A DNA stretch of 64,000 nt from Methylobacterium sp. NEAU K (GCF_030700285.1 NZ_JAUYZJ010000030.1:1-64000); one strand, 5' to 3'. Positions 51,867 to 60,846 are shown, counted from the first letter of the stretch. The notes: a model not told the origin generated them from the sequence alone. Made by a program: numbers and translations.

Positions 51867-52850
51867 ATGGGCCGCCGCCTGAGTCTTTCGGTCGAACGCT
51901 TCCCCATCGCGGGCGCCTTCACGATCTCCCGCGGCAGCCGCACCGAGATCGCCGTGGTGGTGGCGACCATCGCGGATGAGACCGGGGTCGGGCGCGGCGA
52001 GTGCGTGCCTTATCCGCGCTACGGCGAGAGCGTCGAGAGCGTCGTCGCGCTGATCGAGGCGCAGGCCGGGGCGATCGGCGCCGGGATCGGCCGGGACGAA
52101 TTGACGGAGCGGATGCCGGCGGGTGCGGCGCGCAATGCCCTCGATTGCGCCCTGTTCGACCTGGAAGCGAAGCTCCAGGGGCGCCGTGCCTGGGAGATCG
52201 CCGGGCTGTCGGCGCCGATGCCGGCGGTGACCGCCTACACGCTCAGCCTCGGCACCCCTACGAGCATGGGCGAGGCCGCCCGCACGGCGGCCCATCGCCC
52301 GCTCCTCAAGGTCAAGCTCGGCGGGGAAGGGGACCCGGAGCGGATCGCCGCCGTGCGGGCCGGCGCGCCGGACTCCCGGCTGATCGTCGACGCCAACGAG
52401 GCGTGGCGGCCGGAGACCGTCGAGGCCAACCTTGAAGCCTGCCTGAAGGCCGGCGTCGCGCTGATCGAGCAGCCGCTGCCCGCCGATGCCGACGCGCTGC
52501 TGGCCGAGATCGCCCATCCGGTCCCGGTCTGCGCCGACGAGAGCCTGCACGATCGCGCCGGCCTCGACGCCCTCGCCGGGCGCTACGATGCGATCAACAT
52601 CAAGCTCGACAAGACCGGCGGCCTGACCGAGGCGGTGCTGCTCGCCCGCGAGGCCCGGGCCCGGGGCCTCTCCGTGATGGTCGGCTGCATGCTGGGCACC
52701 TCGCTCGGCATGGCGCCCGCGACGCTGCTCGCCGCCCAGGCCGACTTCGTCGACCTCGACGGGCCGCTGCTGCTCGCCCGCGACCGCGACCCGCCGCTGC
52801 ATTACGATGGCAGCATCGTCCACCCGCCCGAGCCGGAGCTGTGGGGGTAG
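51867..52850 (+). CDS. dgcA: Enolase-superfamily epimerase, DgcA-type N-acetyl-D-glutamate racemase
   Basis: A 327-residue enolase-superfamily protein of the muconate-lactonising/dipeptide-epimerase group. It keeps the KxK base in LLKVKLGG, metal ligands in IVDANEAWRPET, IEQPLP and CADESLHD, and the second base in NIKLDKTGG. Placement immediately after dgcN points to N-acetyl-D-glutamate racemisation, although L-Ala-D/L-Glu epimerases have the same motifs. ATG 51867 follows the dgcN stop by one base, so the two are cotranscribed. Confidence 0.83.
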   Translation: MGRRLSLSVERFPIAGAFTISRGSRTEIAVVVATIADETGVGRGECVPYPRYGESVESVVALIEAQAGAIGAGIGRDELTERMPAGAARNALDCALFDLEAKLQGRRAWEIAGLSAPMPAVTAYTLSLGTPTSMGEAARTAAHRPLLKVKLGGEGDPERIAAVRAGAPDSRLIVDANEAWRPETVEANLEACLKAGVALIEQPLPADADALLAEIAHPVPVCADESLHDRAGLDALAGRYDAINIKLDKTGGLTEAVLLAREARARGLSVMVGCMLGTSLGMAPATLLAAQADFVDLDGPLLLARDRDPPLHYDGSIVHPPEPELWG

Positions 52851-53001
52851 GGGGTGAGACGGATCGCGCGGGGACGGGATGATCGCTCTCGACCCAAGGC
52901 AATCCGTCAAGCCAACATGCCTGACGAATTCAGGTCTGAGAATTGTTTCTGGAGCAGGATTCGATCTCGCGAACGATAAAACATCAATAATTCAATCAAA
53001 C

Positions 53002-53017
53002 GAGTAATATATTACTC
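53002..53017. repeat. 16-base AT-rich perfect palindrome at the DUF1491 stop
   Basis: GAGTAATATATTACTC (53002-53017) reads the same on both strands and overlaps the stop codon of the minus-strand DUF1491 gene (53014-53012). It stands out in this GC-rich window. The neighbouring 161 bases (52851-53011) are AT-rich and carry no gene. Confidence 0.8.
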
Positions 53018-53350
53018 CGCCAGATCCAGGAAATGCCGGCCCTGCCGGTCGTCGACCTCGACGATCCAGAGGTCGGAATCGAACCGGATCTCCTTTGTCA
53101 GGCGCTCTTCCGCGTCGAGCGGGGTGCCGCCCGTGACCAGGGCGGTGAAGCGGCGGCCACCGGTTTCCTCGGCCTCGAACAGAGCCTGGGGGGCGGGCCC
53201 GTAGAGGTCGGCGGTGCCGTCGAGGCGGTCGACCTTCACGAAGATCGCCCCGGCCTCCGGGGACCCGCGCCGCCGAAGGACCGCCGGGATGCCCTCGACA
53301 CCGAGGCGGCGCAGGTGGGCCGAGACCCAGAAGTCTGAGCGCAGGCGCAT
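53012..53350 (-). CDS. DUF1491-family protein
   Basis: A 112-residue protein of the alphaproteobacterial DUF1491 family. It begins RLRSDFWVSAHLRRLGVEGI, followed by AGAIFVKVDRLDGTADLYGPAPQ and FDSDLWIVEVDDRQGRHF, all typical of the family. The function is unknown. The ATG at 53350 is the family-typical start; upstream codons add poorly conserved sequence. It converges with dgcA. Confidence 0.82.
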   Translation of the reverse strand: MRLRSDFWVSAHLRRLGVEGIPAVLRRRGSPEAGAIFVKVDRLDGTADLYGPAPQALFEAEETGGRRFTALVTGGTPLDAEERLTKEIRFDSDLWIVEVDDRQGRHFLDLAE

Positions 53351-53923
53351 GCGTGTCGAGCCTCCCGGAAGCGCATCCGAGATGCGCGAATCCGCCTGCC
53401 GTGGCAACTGGAACCACGCTCAAACAGACCGGATCGCGGATGCGCACGGGCTCCGGTCCGGTGGCAGTCATTGGGTATCTTCTCGATCCGCTGGCGAGCG
53501 CCAGTCGGAGGCGCTCATGGATCTATCGGGGGACGCGAGCCGATAGTCCTGCCCGAGAGGCCAGGCGACCCGGCGCGATCCCTGCAAGATCGTGATCCGC
53601 CGGCTGGGGGGAATCAGACCCGGTATACGACTGGATCGATAGGCCATGCGAAGTCTTGTCAGGGTAATGGCGGCCGACGAGGCAAGTCGATCTGCCGCTT
53701 CGTCCGCACCCAGTAATGGAAGGCTTGCTTGTGTTGCATTCCGGTAGCTAGGCCGCCGCTCTGCCTATGACGGCTGTCACGATGAGCTCAGCCGGGGGGG
53801 CGAGGTCCAGACGGTGGCCGCCGCCCCGAGCAGCCTTGTGAGCGGACCGATGCGTGGCTGCCAGGCCTTTTCGTCGAGCGGGGGTTTTGACGCCGGACGG
53901 CAGGACGCGTTTGCGAGATCTGC
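53351..53923. other. Intergenic region without a supported gene
   Basis: These 573 bases lie between the DUF1491 gene and a peptidoglycan-binding gene. A 26-codon frame on the minus strand (53739 to 53659, starting MQHKQAFHYWVRTK) has no clear ribosome site and is not called. No repeat, terminator or RNA gene was recognised. It could be decayed sequence of a former gene. Confidence 0.5.
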
Positions 53924-54625
53924 TCAGCCCTGGCCGGCGCGGGAGACCAGCGCGCGCAAGGTCCGGCCGGCGGCCTCGCCGGTCACCGGCAGTTTGGCAC
54001 TGCGCTCGAACTTCTCGATCGCCGCCCGCGTGCCGGGACCCATCGCGCCGTCTGGCTTGACCGAATAGCCGAGCTTCGACAGGGCCCTTTGCGCCTGCAG
54101 GACCGGATCCGCATCCTTCTCGGGCTTCGCCGCCTTGGAGGCATCCTTGGAGGCGTCCTTGGGAGCCGGCTTCCCTGCGGCCCGCGGCGTCACCGAGGCG
54201 GTGGTCTCATCGGAGCGGATCAGCTCGCCGATCGGGTCCCGGGCGGCCTGCCTCGCCGGAGCGGGTGCCCGATCGGGATCGGGCCGCACCGGCTCCTTCG
54301 CGACATCCCGAATCGCCTCCTTCGGCGTCAGCCCCGCCTCGCGCTGGGGTGGCACCTTCTGGGCGGCGACCTTCGGCAGGATCGGCGCCGGATGACGCCC
54401 GGATTGATGGCCCAGCGCGTTGACGCAGATGAAGCCGGCCGCGCCCACAGCCAGGACGCTGCCGAGCACCGTTCCCGGGCTGTTGCGACACGAGGCACCC
54501 GTCGCCTTCAGCGCACCCATGAGTACGGCGCGCCAGTCGCCCTGGACGGCGGCGGCGCGCCGGGGCGCGGGACGGCGGGCGCGACTCGCCTCGTTCGGGA
54601 CGGTGATCTCGCGGTAGCCTGACAT
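53924..54625 (-). CDS. Membrane-anchored peptidoglycan-binding-domain protein
   Basis: A 233-residue protein with a cytosolic basic N-terminus, one membrane span at about 53-71 (TVLGSVLAVGAAGFICVNAL), a long Pro/Lys/Ala-rich periplasmic linker and a C-terminal peptidoglycan-binding domain (LSKLGYSVKPDGAMGPGTRAAIEKFE, about 182-208). The linker includes the repeat KDASKDASK. It probably anchors to murein. It is 27 bases downstream of the histidine kinase gene on the same strand, so the two may be cotranscribed. Confidence 0.82.
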   Translation of the reverse strand: MSGYREITVPNEASRARRPAPRRAAAVQGDWRAVLMGALKATGASCRNSPGTVLGSVLAVGAAGFICVNALGHQSGRHPAPILPKVAAQKVPPQREAGLTPKEAIRDVAKEPVRPDPDRAPAPARQAARDPIGELIRSDETTASVTPRAAGKPAPKDASKDASKAAKPEKDADPVLQAQRALSKLGYSVKPDGAMGPGTRAAIEKFERSAKLPVTGEAAGRTLRALVSRAGQG

Positions 54626-54652
54626 CGTGTCTCCTTGTCGCGGATCGATGGC

Positions 54653-56551
54653 TCAGCCGGCGCGCCGCATGTCCGGCTCGGAGGCGGCACGCGGTGCGGC
54701 CGAGGCGGCGCTCGGCTCCGCGTCGAACAGGCCGAGCGGCAGGCGCACCACCGCCCGGCGCGGTGGGGCCGCACCGCGCACGGCCGTGCGGAGCGGGGCT
54801 GGGCCGGAGGCGGCGTCCGGCTTCCGGCAGACGCGGGGCAGCGTCACCGTCACGGCGGTGCCGGCATTCGGCGAACTCTCGATCAGCATCGTGCCCCCGT
54901 GCAGGCCGACGAGGCCCTGCACCACCGAGAGGCCGAGGCCGGTCCCCTCGTGCGCGCGCTTGTAGCCGCCGCTCCCGGCCTGGAAGAACGGGGTGCCGAG
55001 CTTGGGCAGATCACCCTCGGCAATCCCGACGCCGGTATCGGCCACGATGATGTCCAGCCCGTCCGGGCCGCGGCGCAGGGACAGGTCGACCCGACCGCCC
55101 CGCGGTGTGAACTTCACGGCGTTCGAGACGAGATTGATCAGCACCTGCCGGCACGCGGTCGGGTCGGCGGTGATCTCAACCGGGCCCGACAGGGAGGCCA
55201 CCAAGGTGACGCCGGCCGCATCGGCCTTCAGGTGCATCAGGTCGCAGCAGGCCTGGACCAGGGCGGCGGCGTCGAAAGTCTCAGGCGCGTAATCGAAATT
55301 GCCGCTCTGGATCCGGCTCATGTCGAGGAGCGTATTCACGACGCCGAGGAGGTGATGGCCGGACGCGCCGATGATCCCGGCATATTCCCGTGCCTGGTCC
55401 GGGCCGAGGCTGATCGCGCCTTCGCCCGCGAGCACTTCGGAGAAGCCGATGATCGCGTTGAGGGGCGTGCGCAGCTCGTGCGTGACGTTGGCCAGGAACC
55501 GACCCTTGATGGCATCGGCCCGTTCGGCTTCGGCGCGGGCGCGCTCCAGCTCCTCCGCGTGGCGGTGGTGCTCGGTCATGTCGCGGGTCACCGCCACGAC
55601 CGTCTTGGCCGCATCGTGCGGGCCGTGCTCGATCCGGTGGGCGCGCATCTCGGCATGGATCAGCCGCGCGCCGTCGGGCCGGCCGGCGGCCGGCTCGACA
55701 TGCAGGCGCAGGGGAAGGGTTGCGGGGCGGCCGCTGGCTGCGACGTCGCTCACCGCCTTGAGAAAGGCCGGCCTGTCGGCGACGTGGACCCGCTCCAGGA
55801 GCCCGTGGCCGCGCAGCTGCGCCGCGTCGCTGCCGACGAGACGGATCGCCGAGACCGAGGCCTCCAGAACGCGCCCGTTGCGGTCGTGCCAGGTCACGAG
55901 GTCGTCGATCGCCGACAGCAGCAGCCGGTCGCGGGCTTCGTTATCGCGCAGCCGCTCGCGCCACGTGCCCTCGTTGCGCATGTGTTCCAGGGCCTGGGCG
56001 GCGACGTGGCCGATCGCCGTGATCGCGAAGACCGGCAGGGCGAGGCTGGCGGAGATGTCCACGATCGGCAGGGCGCCCGACCAGGAATCCAGGGAGACCA
56101 CTGCCAGCACGCCGACCACCGCCAGGAAGGCGGCGGCGGCCGTGGCGCGCACCGAGCCGGAGACCAGCGCTTCCAGGGGGATCGCCACCAGCCAGACCGC
56201 CGCCGGGGAGGAGGCTCCGCCCGTGAGGCCCGCGAGGCAGACCACGAGGCCGGTCAGGCCCGCCGACGAGAGCGCGTGGGCGAGCCAGAGCGATCCGGTG
56301 CGTGCCAGCAGGACCGCGGCCAGGACCGGAAGGAGCAGGCTCGCGATCGCCAGCACCTCGATGCCCGACGGAACCCCGCGCCAGAGCAGGTAGGGCGGCA
56401 GCGCCGCCATCATCACCACGCCGGTGGCCAGCCGCGAGACGAGGAAGCGCTCGTGCCGGAACCGAACGCTCGCATCGTCGACCACGGATTCGTGGACGAG
56501 ACCCGCCAGACGTTCGTCGAGGAGAGAAGTCAGGGCTTTTTTAATGGGCAA
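54653..56551 (-). CDS. Membrane histidine kinase with PAS domain
   Basis: A 632-residue sensor kinase. About six hydrophobic segments at residues 40-190 form an N-terminal membrane part. A PAS-type region (about 205-330) precedes the H-box FLANVTHELRTPLNAIIGFSE with phospho-accepting His, followed by N-box LINLVSNAVKFTPRGG, G1 ADTGVGIAEGD and G2 GTGLGLSVVQGL. Such kinases pass phosphate to a response regulator; none is adjacent, so the partner is elsewhere. It resembles the PleC/DivJ/CckA type common in alphaproteobacteria. The last 45 residues are Ala/Pro/Arg-rich. Confidence 0.88.
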   Translation of the reverse strand: MPIKKALTSLLDERLAGLVHESVVDDASVRFRHERFLVSRLATGVVMMAALPPYLLWRGVPSGIEVLAIASLLLPVLAAVLLARTGSLWLAHALSSAGLTGLVVCLAGLTGGASSPAAVWLVAIPLEALVSGSVRATAAAAFLAVVGVLAVVSLDSWSGALPIVDISASLALPVFAITAIGHVAAQALEHMRNEGTWRERLRDNEARDRLLLSAIDDLVTWHDRNGRVLEASVSAIRLVGSDAAQLRGHGLLERVHVADRPAFLKAVSDVAASGRPATLPLRLHVEPAAGRPDGARLIHAEMRAHRIEHGPHDAAKTVVAVTRDMTEHHRHAEELERARAEAERADAIKGRFLANVTHELRTPLNAIIGFSEVLAGEGAISLGPDQAREYAGIIGASGHHLLGVVNTLLDMSRIQSGNFDYAPETFDAAALVQACCDLMHLKADAAGVTLVASLSGPVEITADPTACRQVLINLVSNAVKFTPRGGRVDLSLRRGPDGLDIIVADTGVGIAEGDLPKLGTPFFQAGSGGYKRAHEGTGLGLSVVQGLVGLHGGTMLIESSPNAGTAVTVTLPRVCRKPDAASGPAPLRTAVRGAAPPRRAVVRLPLGLFDAEPSAASAAPRAASEPDMRRAG

Positions 56552-56814
56552 GGCTCACACGCGCCGCGCTGAATGCGTCTCGGCATTCCACGCGCCTCCG
56601 GCTCGACTTCAAAACGACTTCTGGACGGTCGCAGAGGCGGCTTAAACGAGTGTTGCGGGACTTGTCCGAATGCTCGGGATGCTTTCCGCAAGGTAACCGC
56701 CCGGCTTTGAATAAACTTCGTTCACCATCGCGCGCGAAAGCCCGGATCGGTTGAGGTTGAGTTCACGAGATCTGGCGGATTTTCGCGCTCGACACCCGCG
56801 AAGGAACCCGTCCG

Positions 56815-57132
56815 ATGACCCTTCTGCTGCGCGCCGCGCTGGTCATCGGCGCACTCTCGTACTGCGCGCTGCTGCGCGACGGCGCGGATCCCTCCGCCGA
56901 GGCGCGCAGGCTCACGGGTTCGGCGGTGACGGGTGCTCAGGCGACGTTGCCGTCCGCCCTCGAGGCGATCCCGGCCGCGGGCCGCGACCGTGCGGTGCGC
57001 GCCGTGCTGGCCCGGGGCCTGATGGCGGAGCTGAGCCGCCGGGCGGCGGCGGACGGACCCGAGCCGGCCTCGCACGACACGCTGGAAGCGAGCGACCGGC
57101 AGCCCGCCTGGCGGGGAGCGGAGCCGCACTGA
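56815..57132 (+). CDS. Hypothetical small exported protein
   Basis: A 105-residue protein of unknown function. The N-terminal LLLRAALVIGALSYCALLRDG can act as signal or anchor, and the rest is charged and helical. ATG 56815 has GAAGGA upstream. No family is recognised. It is divergent from the histidine kinase and convergent with the DUF2336 gene (16 bases apart). Confidence 0.55.
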   Translation: MTLLLRAALVIGALSYCALLRDGADPSAEARRLTGSAVTGAQATLPSALEAIPAAGRDRAVRAVLARGLMAELSRRAAADGPEPASHDTLEASDRQPAWRGAEPH

Positions 57133-57148
57133 GCGGCGCCGCGATCCG

Positions 57149-58279
57149 TCAGCCCGTTTCTCCGCCCGCTGCCCGGCGTCCGCGCATCGGCATGGACGGG
57201 CGTTGCGCGCCGATGCGCTCGGCACCCTGGCGCAGCTTGGCCTCCGGGCCGTGCACGGGCTGATGCGCCTCGCCCCGTCCCCGCTCGGAGAGGGGCCTGT
57301 CGAGGATCGCCGCGATCAGGTCCCGGGAAGCCGCCCGGCTCACGGTGCGGAACAGCCGCACGAGGTCGGCCACCCGTTCGGCGGAGCGCGCGACGCCCTG
57401 GTTGAGCGTGAGGAAGATGTAGACGGCCTCCTCCTCGTGGAGGCCGGCAGCGCGCAGCCCGAGGGTCAGCAGGTCGTAGCGCCCCCCGGGATCGGCGACC
57501 ACGGTGAGGAAATCGTGCGCGAGGCCGAGACCGTCGGCCAGGGCCGCGACGAAGGCCGGGACGTCGTGGGCGGCCGAGAGGCCGGTCAGGGTCTCGCCGA
57601 GCCCGCGCGGCGGCGGCGGGCAGGGGCGCAGGGCCGCGGTCGCCTCGACGGTCCGCCCAATCACTTGGCGGCGCATCGGGTCGGCATGCAGGTACAGGGG
57701 GACGAGGTCAGCGGCCGAGACGTCGGGCCGGACCATGAGCAGGCGCGCGAGTTCGGGCGCGCTGCGGGCGCGGCCCACGAGACGGGCGAGCGCCGCCCCG
57801 CGCAGCGTGATGCCGAGATTGTCGGCCAGCGCCAGGTCGATCTCCGAGCGGCCTTCGCGGGATAGTTCGTCCACCGCCTCGCGGCTCAGCCCGACCCGGG
57901 CGGCGATGCGGGCGGCGATGTCGGACCCGTCCGCGAGCGCGGCCTCGATCAGGCGATGGCTCAGGACGGGGGCCAGTTCCACCACCGTGTCGCGCACAGT
58001 GCCGCCCCGGACGGCGAGCGCTTCCAGAACCGACGGGGGCGTTTCTGGGAAGGCGGCGAGCTTGCCGGCGACCACCCGGGCGGTCTCGTCGTCCACCGTG
58101 GGGATCAGGCCACAGGCCAAGGACTCGAAGATCTCGACCTCGGCCCGGTCCCGGCCCGGCGCGCGGACGAACAGGTCGGTCTGCACCCGGAGGATCACCG
58201 GCTTGAGATCGAGATTCTCGATCCGTGAGAGTTCGAGGAGCCCGGACAGGTCCGGCGGAGTGTCGACGGATGGGGGCAT
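57149..58279 (-). CDS. DUF2336-family protein
   Basis: A 376-residue protein with the alphaproteobacterial DUF2336 pattern: FESLACGLIPTVDDETARVVAGKLA at the start, LSHRLIEAALADGSD and IAARVGLSREAVDELS later, and many short helical repeats. The C-terminal 60 residues are basic and low-complexity. The function is unknown; related proteins have been found with motility or cell-cycle genes. ATG 58279 is used, though an upstream GTG (58315) gives 12 more residues. Confidence 0.75.
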   Translation of the reverse strand: MPPSVDTPPDLSGLLELSRIENLDLKPVILRVQTDLFVRAPGRDRAEVEIFESLACGLIPTVDDETARVVAGKLAAFPETPPSVLEALAVRGGTVRDTVVELAPVLSHRLIEAALADGSDIAARIAARVGLSREAVDELSREGRSEIDLALADNLGITLRGAALARLVGRARSAPELARLLMVRPDVSAADLVPLYLHADPMRRQVIGRTVEATAALRPCPPPPRGLGETLTGLSAAHDVPAFVAALADGLGLAHDFLTVVADPGGRYDLLTLGLRAAGLHEEEAVYIFLTLNQGVARSAERVADLVRLFRTVSRAASRDLIAAILDRPLSERGRGEAHQPVHGPEAKLRQGAERIGAQRPSMPMRGRRAAGGETG

Positions 58280-58432
58280 GGACGATCGGTTTACGCAGGA
58301 CTGCAGTAAGCTCACGCTAACCGCATCGGCGTGAATCGACCTTTAAGCCGCCCCCATCGGGACCGTGCCGTCCTGCATCATCGCGACCTCAGTCCCCTTC
58401 TGAGAACCCGCCCAGTGCCGCTGAGGCCGGCC

Positions 58433-58789
58433 TCAATGCGTCAGCCAGAGCGCCAGGACGAGCACCCCCGCCACCGCGATGATGACGCCGACGAAGGCGG
58501 GCAGGACCCGGGGCGCACGCTGGTGCACGGAGCCGGCCGCAGCCTTGTCCGAGGGCGCACGCTCGGTCAGACGCGCGAGCCTGACCCGTTGCGGCGTCGG
58601 GGGCGTCCCTCCGGCCTCGTCGCAGGTGCCGAGCGGGGCGGCCCCGATATCCATGTGGGGCGCCTTGTCGGCGGTCCGTCCGCTGTCGATGTCGCCCTTG
58701 AGCTGAGCCGAGGTCGGGGTATCGGAATCAGGCGGCGGGTCGATCTGCAGGTTTCCGGGCGGGGGAGGGGTCTCGGATCGAAGCGTCAT
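58433..58789 (-). CDS. Hypothetical tail-anchored membrane protein
   Basis: A 118-residue protein with a proline-rich hydrophilic N-terminal part and one hydrophobic segment at the very end (LPAFVGVIIAVAGVLVLALWL), so it should be anchored by its C-terminus. ATG 58789 has GGAG eight bases upstream. No family is recognised. It follows the start region of a GNAT gene on the same strand. Confidence 0.55.
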   Translation of the reverse strand: MTLRSETPPPPGNLQIDPPPDSDTPTSAQLKGDIDSGRTADKAPHMDIGAAPLGTCDEAGGTPPTPQRVRLARLTERAPSDKAAAGSVHQRAPRVLPAFVGVIIAVAGVLVLALWLTH

Positions 58790-58860
58790 CGGCGGAACTC
58801 CAGTCTCCCCCGGTCAACGCCCAATAGCGGTCGCCGGCTGCGCCCACGGTGTCGCGGCGC

Positions 58861-59325
58861 TCACGTCTCCCCGGATCCCCGCTTCAGCAACGGGCGTTCC
58901 TGGATGTGTCCTTCGTCCGTGAAGCCGGCGGCGGCGCAGAAGGCGCGCAGGTCGTCCTGGCCGGGGCCGACGGTGAGGAGCAGGCGGTCGCAGCCGGCCT
59001 GCCGCGCCGCCCGGGCGGCCGCCTTCAGCAGCACCCGGCCGATGCCCCTGCGCCGGGAATCAGTCGCGACGACGAGGGTCGTGATCAGGCCCACAGGCCG
59101 GGCCGCCTCGAGGGTGCGGACGGATCCGAGCGCGATGAGGCCGCTCGGCGGTCCCCATTCCACAGCGACGAGCGCCGTGCCGCCCTCGCGCTGCAGGGCA
59201 TCGAGCCGGGCGGCGAGGTCCGCCGCACCGACCGTGACGCCCGCCTCGCCCAGCAGACCCGCGAGCCCCGAGGCATCGGGTCCCGCCGCCGCGCGGATCT
59301 CCAGCCCGTAGCGATTGCCCAACAC
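58861..59325 (-). CDS. GNAT-family N-acetyltransferase
   Basis: A 154-residue acetyltransferase. The cofactor site is VATDSRRRGIGRVLLKAAARAARQAG, followed by LLTVGPGQDDLRAFCAAAGF, the normal GNAT C-terminal motif. The start is uncertain: GTG 59325 and TTG 59322 both lie near GGGAG. The longer frame upstream is low-quality. Its substrate is unknown. Confidence 0.75.
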   Translation of the reverse strand: MLGNRYGLEIRAAAGPDASGLAGLLGEAGVTVGAADLAARLDALQREGGTALVAVEWGPPSGLIALGSVRTLEAARPVGLITTLVVATDSRRRGIGRVLLKAAARAARQAGCDRLLLTVGPGQDDLRAFCAAAGFTDEGHIQERPLLKRGSGET

Positions 59326-59997
59326 GTGCTCCCGGTCTGTGTGCCCCGGCGTGCAACGCGGGCGCCCGCGAGCGGGTCGCCGCCCGGTCGATCGGTCCTG
59401 GAACTGGCTGCTCTCTCGAGGACACCGCAGCATATCCGCGTTCTTCAGTTTTGAGCGAGCGCAGGTCTTCGAAGCAGAACCGCGGGACCTTTTCGCGAAC
59501 CCGCTCAGACTCGGCGCATGACGCCGTCGGCCTTCGCGGGCACGCAGGCGGGGGGTGAAATCCCGCCCGCTGTCGGCCACCACGTGCCGGACAGGACCCT
59601 GCAGAACCGGTCGGTGATGTGAGGGGGCGGCGCGCTCATGGAGCCCGGCCATCAGAGGACACGATTACAGTGGAAGCCAGTGCCGTTGATGTCTCCGGTG
59701 AGCATGCATCGGTCGGACCTGCGCTCGGGATAGCCTTTCGGCGTTCACGGGAGCTTGTTGGGCGACAGGATGAAGGTCTGATCCGGGCTGGCTTGCGCGT
59801 CTGCCATCGTGCGTTCTGCCCCTCAAGACCGGCGGCTCGCGCTCTCCGCTCTCGTGTCACCGGCGTCCTTTCGTTCCGTAAAGGTCTGAACGCCCGCTGC
59901 TTTCCGGTCGGGACGGCCTGTCACGGAGCGGGCGCGGAACGAGCGGGGGCTGGACGCTTTTTCCCGGCAGCCGAGACGTCAATGGAGAGAGCGCAAC
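59326..59997. other. Long intergenic region with unexplained structure
   Basis: These 672 bases carry no convincing gene. GGCGGG and CCCGCC (about 59549-59570) surround GGTGAAAT in a hairpin that recalls part of flavin riboswitches, but the rest of that fold and a riboflavin gene are missing. A short frame on the minus strand (59860 to 59636) has no recognised similarity. Confidence 0.4.
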
Positions 59998-60195
59998 ATG
60001 GCGAGCCGAGTGCCGGATCGAGCCACGGACGGGCAGGGTGCCGACGCGCCGGCCGACGGTGGGCGGCCCGCTTCCGTCGATCGGCGGTCCGAGCAGGGGT
60101 CCGAGAAGACGGAAGCTGAGAAGACCGAGGTCGGGAAGGCCGAGACAGAGATCGCTGCCGGGGACGTGGCCGACGATCTCGCCGATTTCGCCTGA
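59998..60195 (+). CDS. Small acidic hypothetical protein
   Basis: A 65-residue hydrophilic protein with an acidic C-terminal half (GSEKTEAEKTEVGKAETEIA) and no membrane segment. The ribosome site (GGAGAGAG) ends eight bases before ATG 59998. There is no recognised family. It converges with the mucR-like gene across a strong hairpin. Confidence 0.45.
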   Translation: MASRVPDRATDGQGADAPADGGRPASVDRRSEQGSEKTEAEKTEVGKAETEIAAGDVADDLADFA

Positions 60196-60263
60196 TCGGC
60201 GCGGCGGCCGACCGGACGGCGAAACCTCCGTCCCGGCCGGGGCCTGCAACGCATAAGTTACGG

Positions 60264-60290
60264 GGGCGGCACGCTGCAGGCGTGCCGCCC
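60264..60290. terminator. Strong hairpin between convergent genes
   Basis: GGGCGGCACGC (60264-60274) and GCGTGCCGCCC (60280-60290) form a perfect 11-base stem with loop TGCAG. It lies between the convergent small acidic gene and the mucR-like gene, the right place for a bidirectional terminator, but no T-tract follows on either strand. Confidence 0.45.
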
Positions 60291-60336
60291 AGGATCCGTC
60301 ATCCGGATCGAGCCCCCCGAACCGGGGCGCCTGGGA

Positions 60337-60846
60337 TCAGGCCGTTTCCTTGGCCTTGCGAGGGCGGCTCGCCCGCTTCGGCTTCTCGGCCGGCTCCTCG
60401 ACGGGCTCCGGCGCCGGAGCCGCGGCTGCGGACTTGCGGCGCTGCTGGCCGAGGCCGAGGCTGCGAGCGAGTTCCGAGCGCTGCGCCGAGTAGCTGGCGG
60501 CCGTCGACGGATAGTCCCGCGGCAGGCCGAAGCGCTCGCGATACTGCTCGATCGTCAGGCCGTTGCGCGAGAGGTGGCGCTTCAGCGTCTTGTACGGCTT
60601 GCCGTCGATGAACGAGATCAGCGCGTCGGGTGTCACCGACTTGCGGATCTGGGCCGGCGTCGGCTTGTCGGCGGTCTCGGTGACGGCGGCCGCCGGGGCT
60701 GAGAGCTTCGTCAGCGCCGCGTGGACGCCGGCGAGGAGCGCGGGCAGCTCACTGATCGGAACGGAATTGTTCGAGACATACGCGGACACGATGTCCGACG
60801 CCTGCTCGATAAAGGTCTGCTGCTGTTCTGTGGCGATGTCGTCCAT
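60337..60846 (-). CDS. MucR/Ros-family transcriptional regulator lacking zinc ligands
   Basis: A 169-residue DNA-binding protein. The MucR core is PAQIRKSVTPDALISFIDGKPYK split here as ISFIDGKPYKTLKRHLSRNG, then LTIEQYRERFGLPRDYPSTA and RSELARSLGLGQQRR. In classical Ros/MucR proteins the CxxC or CxxD start and two histidines bind zinc. Here the cysteine position is Ser or Phe and the second histidine is Asn, as in the zinc-free members of the family. Such proteins are global regulators and H-NS-like factors of exopolysaccharide. ATG 60846 has GAGGGA seven bases upstream. The tail is basic and Pro/Ala-rich. Confidence 0.9.
   Translation of the reverse strand: MDDIATEQQQTFIEQASDIVSAYVSNNSVPISELPALLAGVHAALTKLSAPAAAVTETADKPTPAQIRKSVTPDALISFIDGKPYKTLKRHLSRNGLTIEQYRERFGLPRDYPSTAASYSAQRSELARSLGLGQQRRKSAAAAPAPEPVEEPAEKPKRASRPRKAKETA

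Noticed and set aside
53659..53739. 26-codon minus-strand frame beginning MQHKQAFHYW
   Set aside because: It lacks a ribosome site and any recognised relative; could be a decayed gene end.
59530..59625. Possible FMN riboswitch (GGGGTGAAATCCC)
   Set aside because: The remaining conserved stems of that riboswitch and a downstream riboflavin gene are missing.
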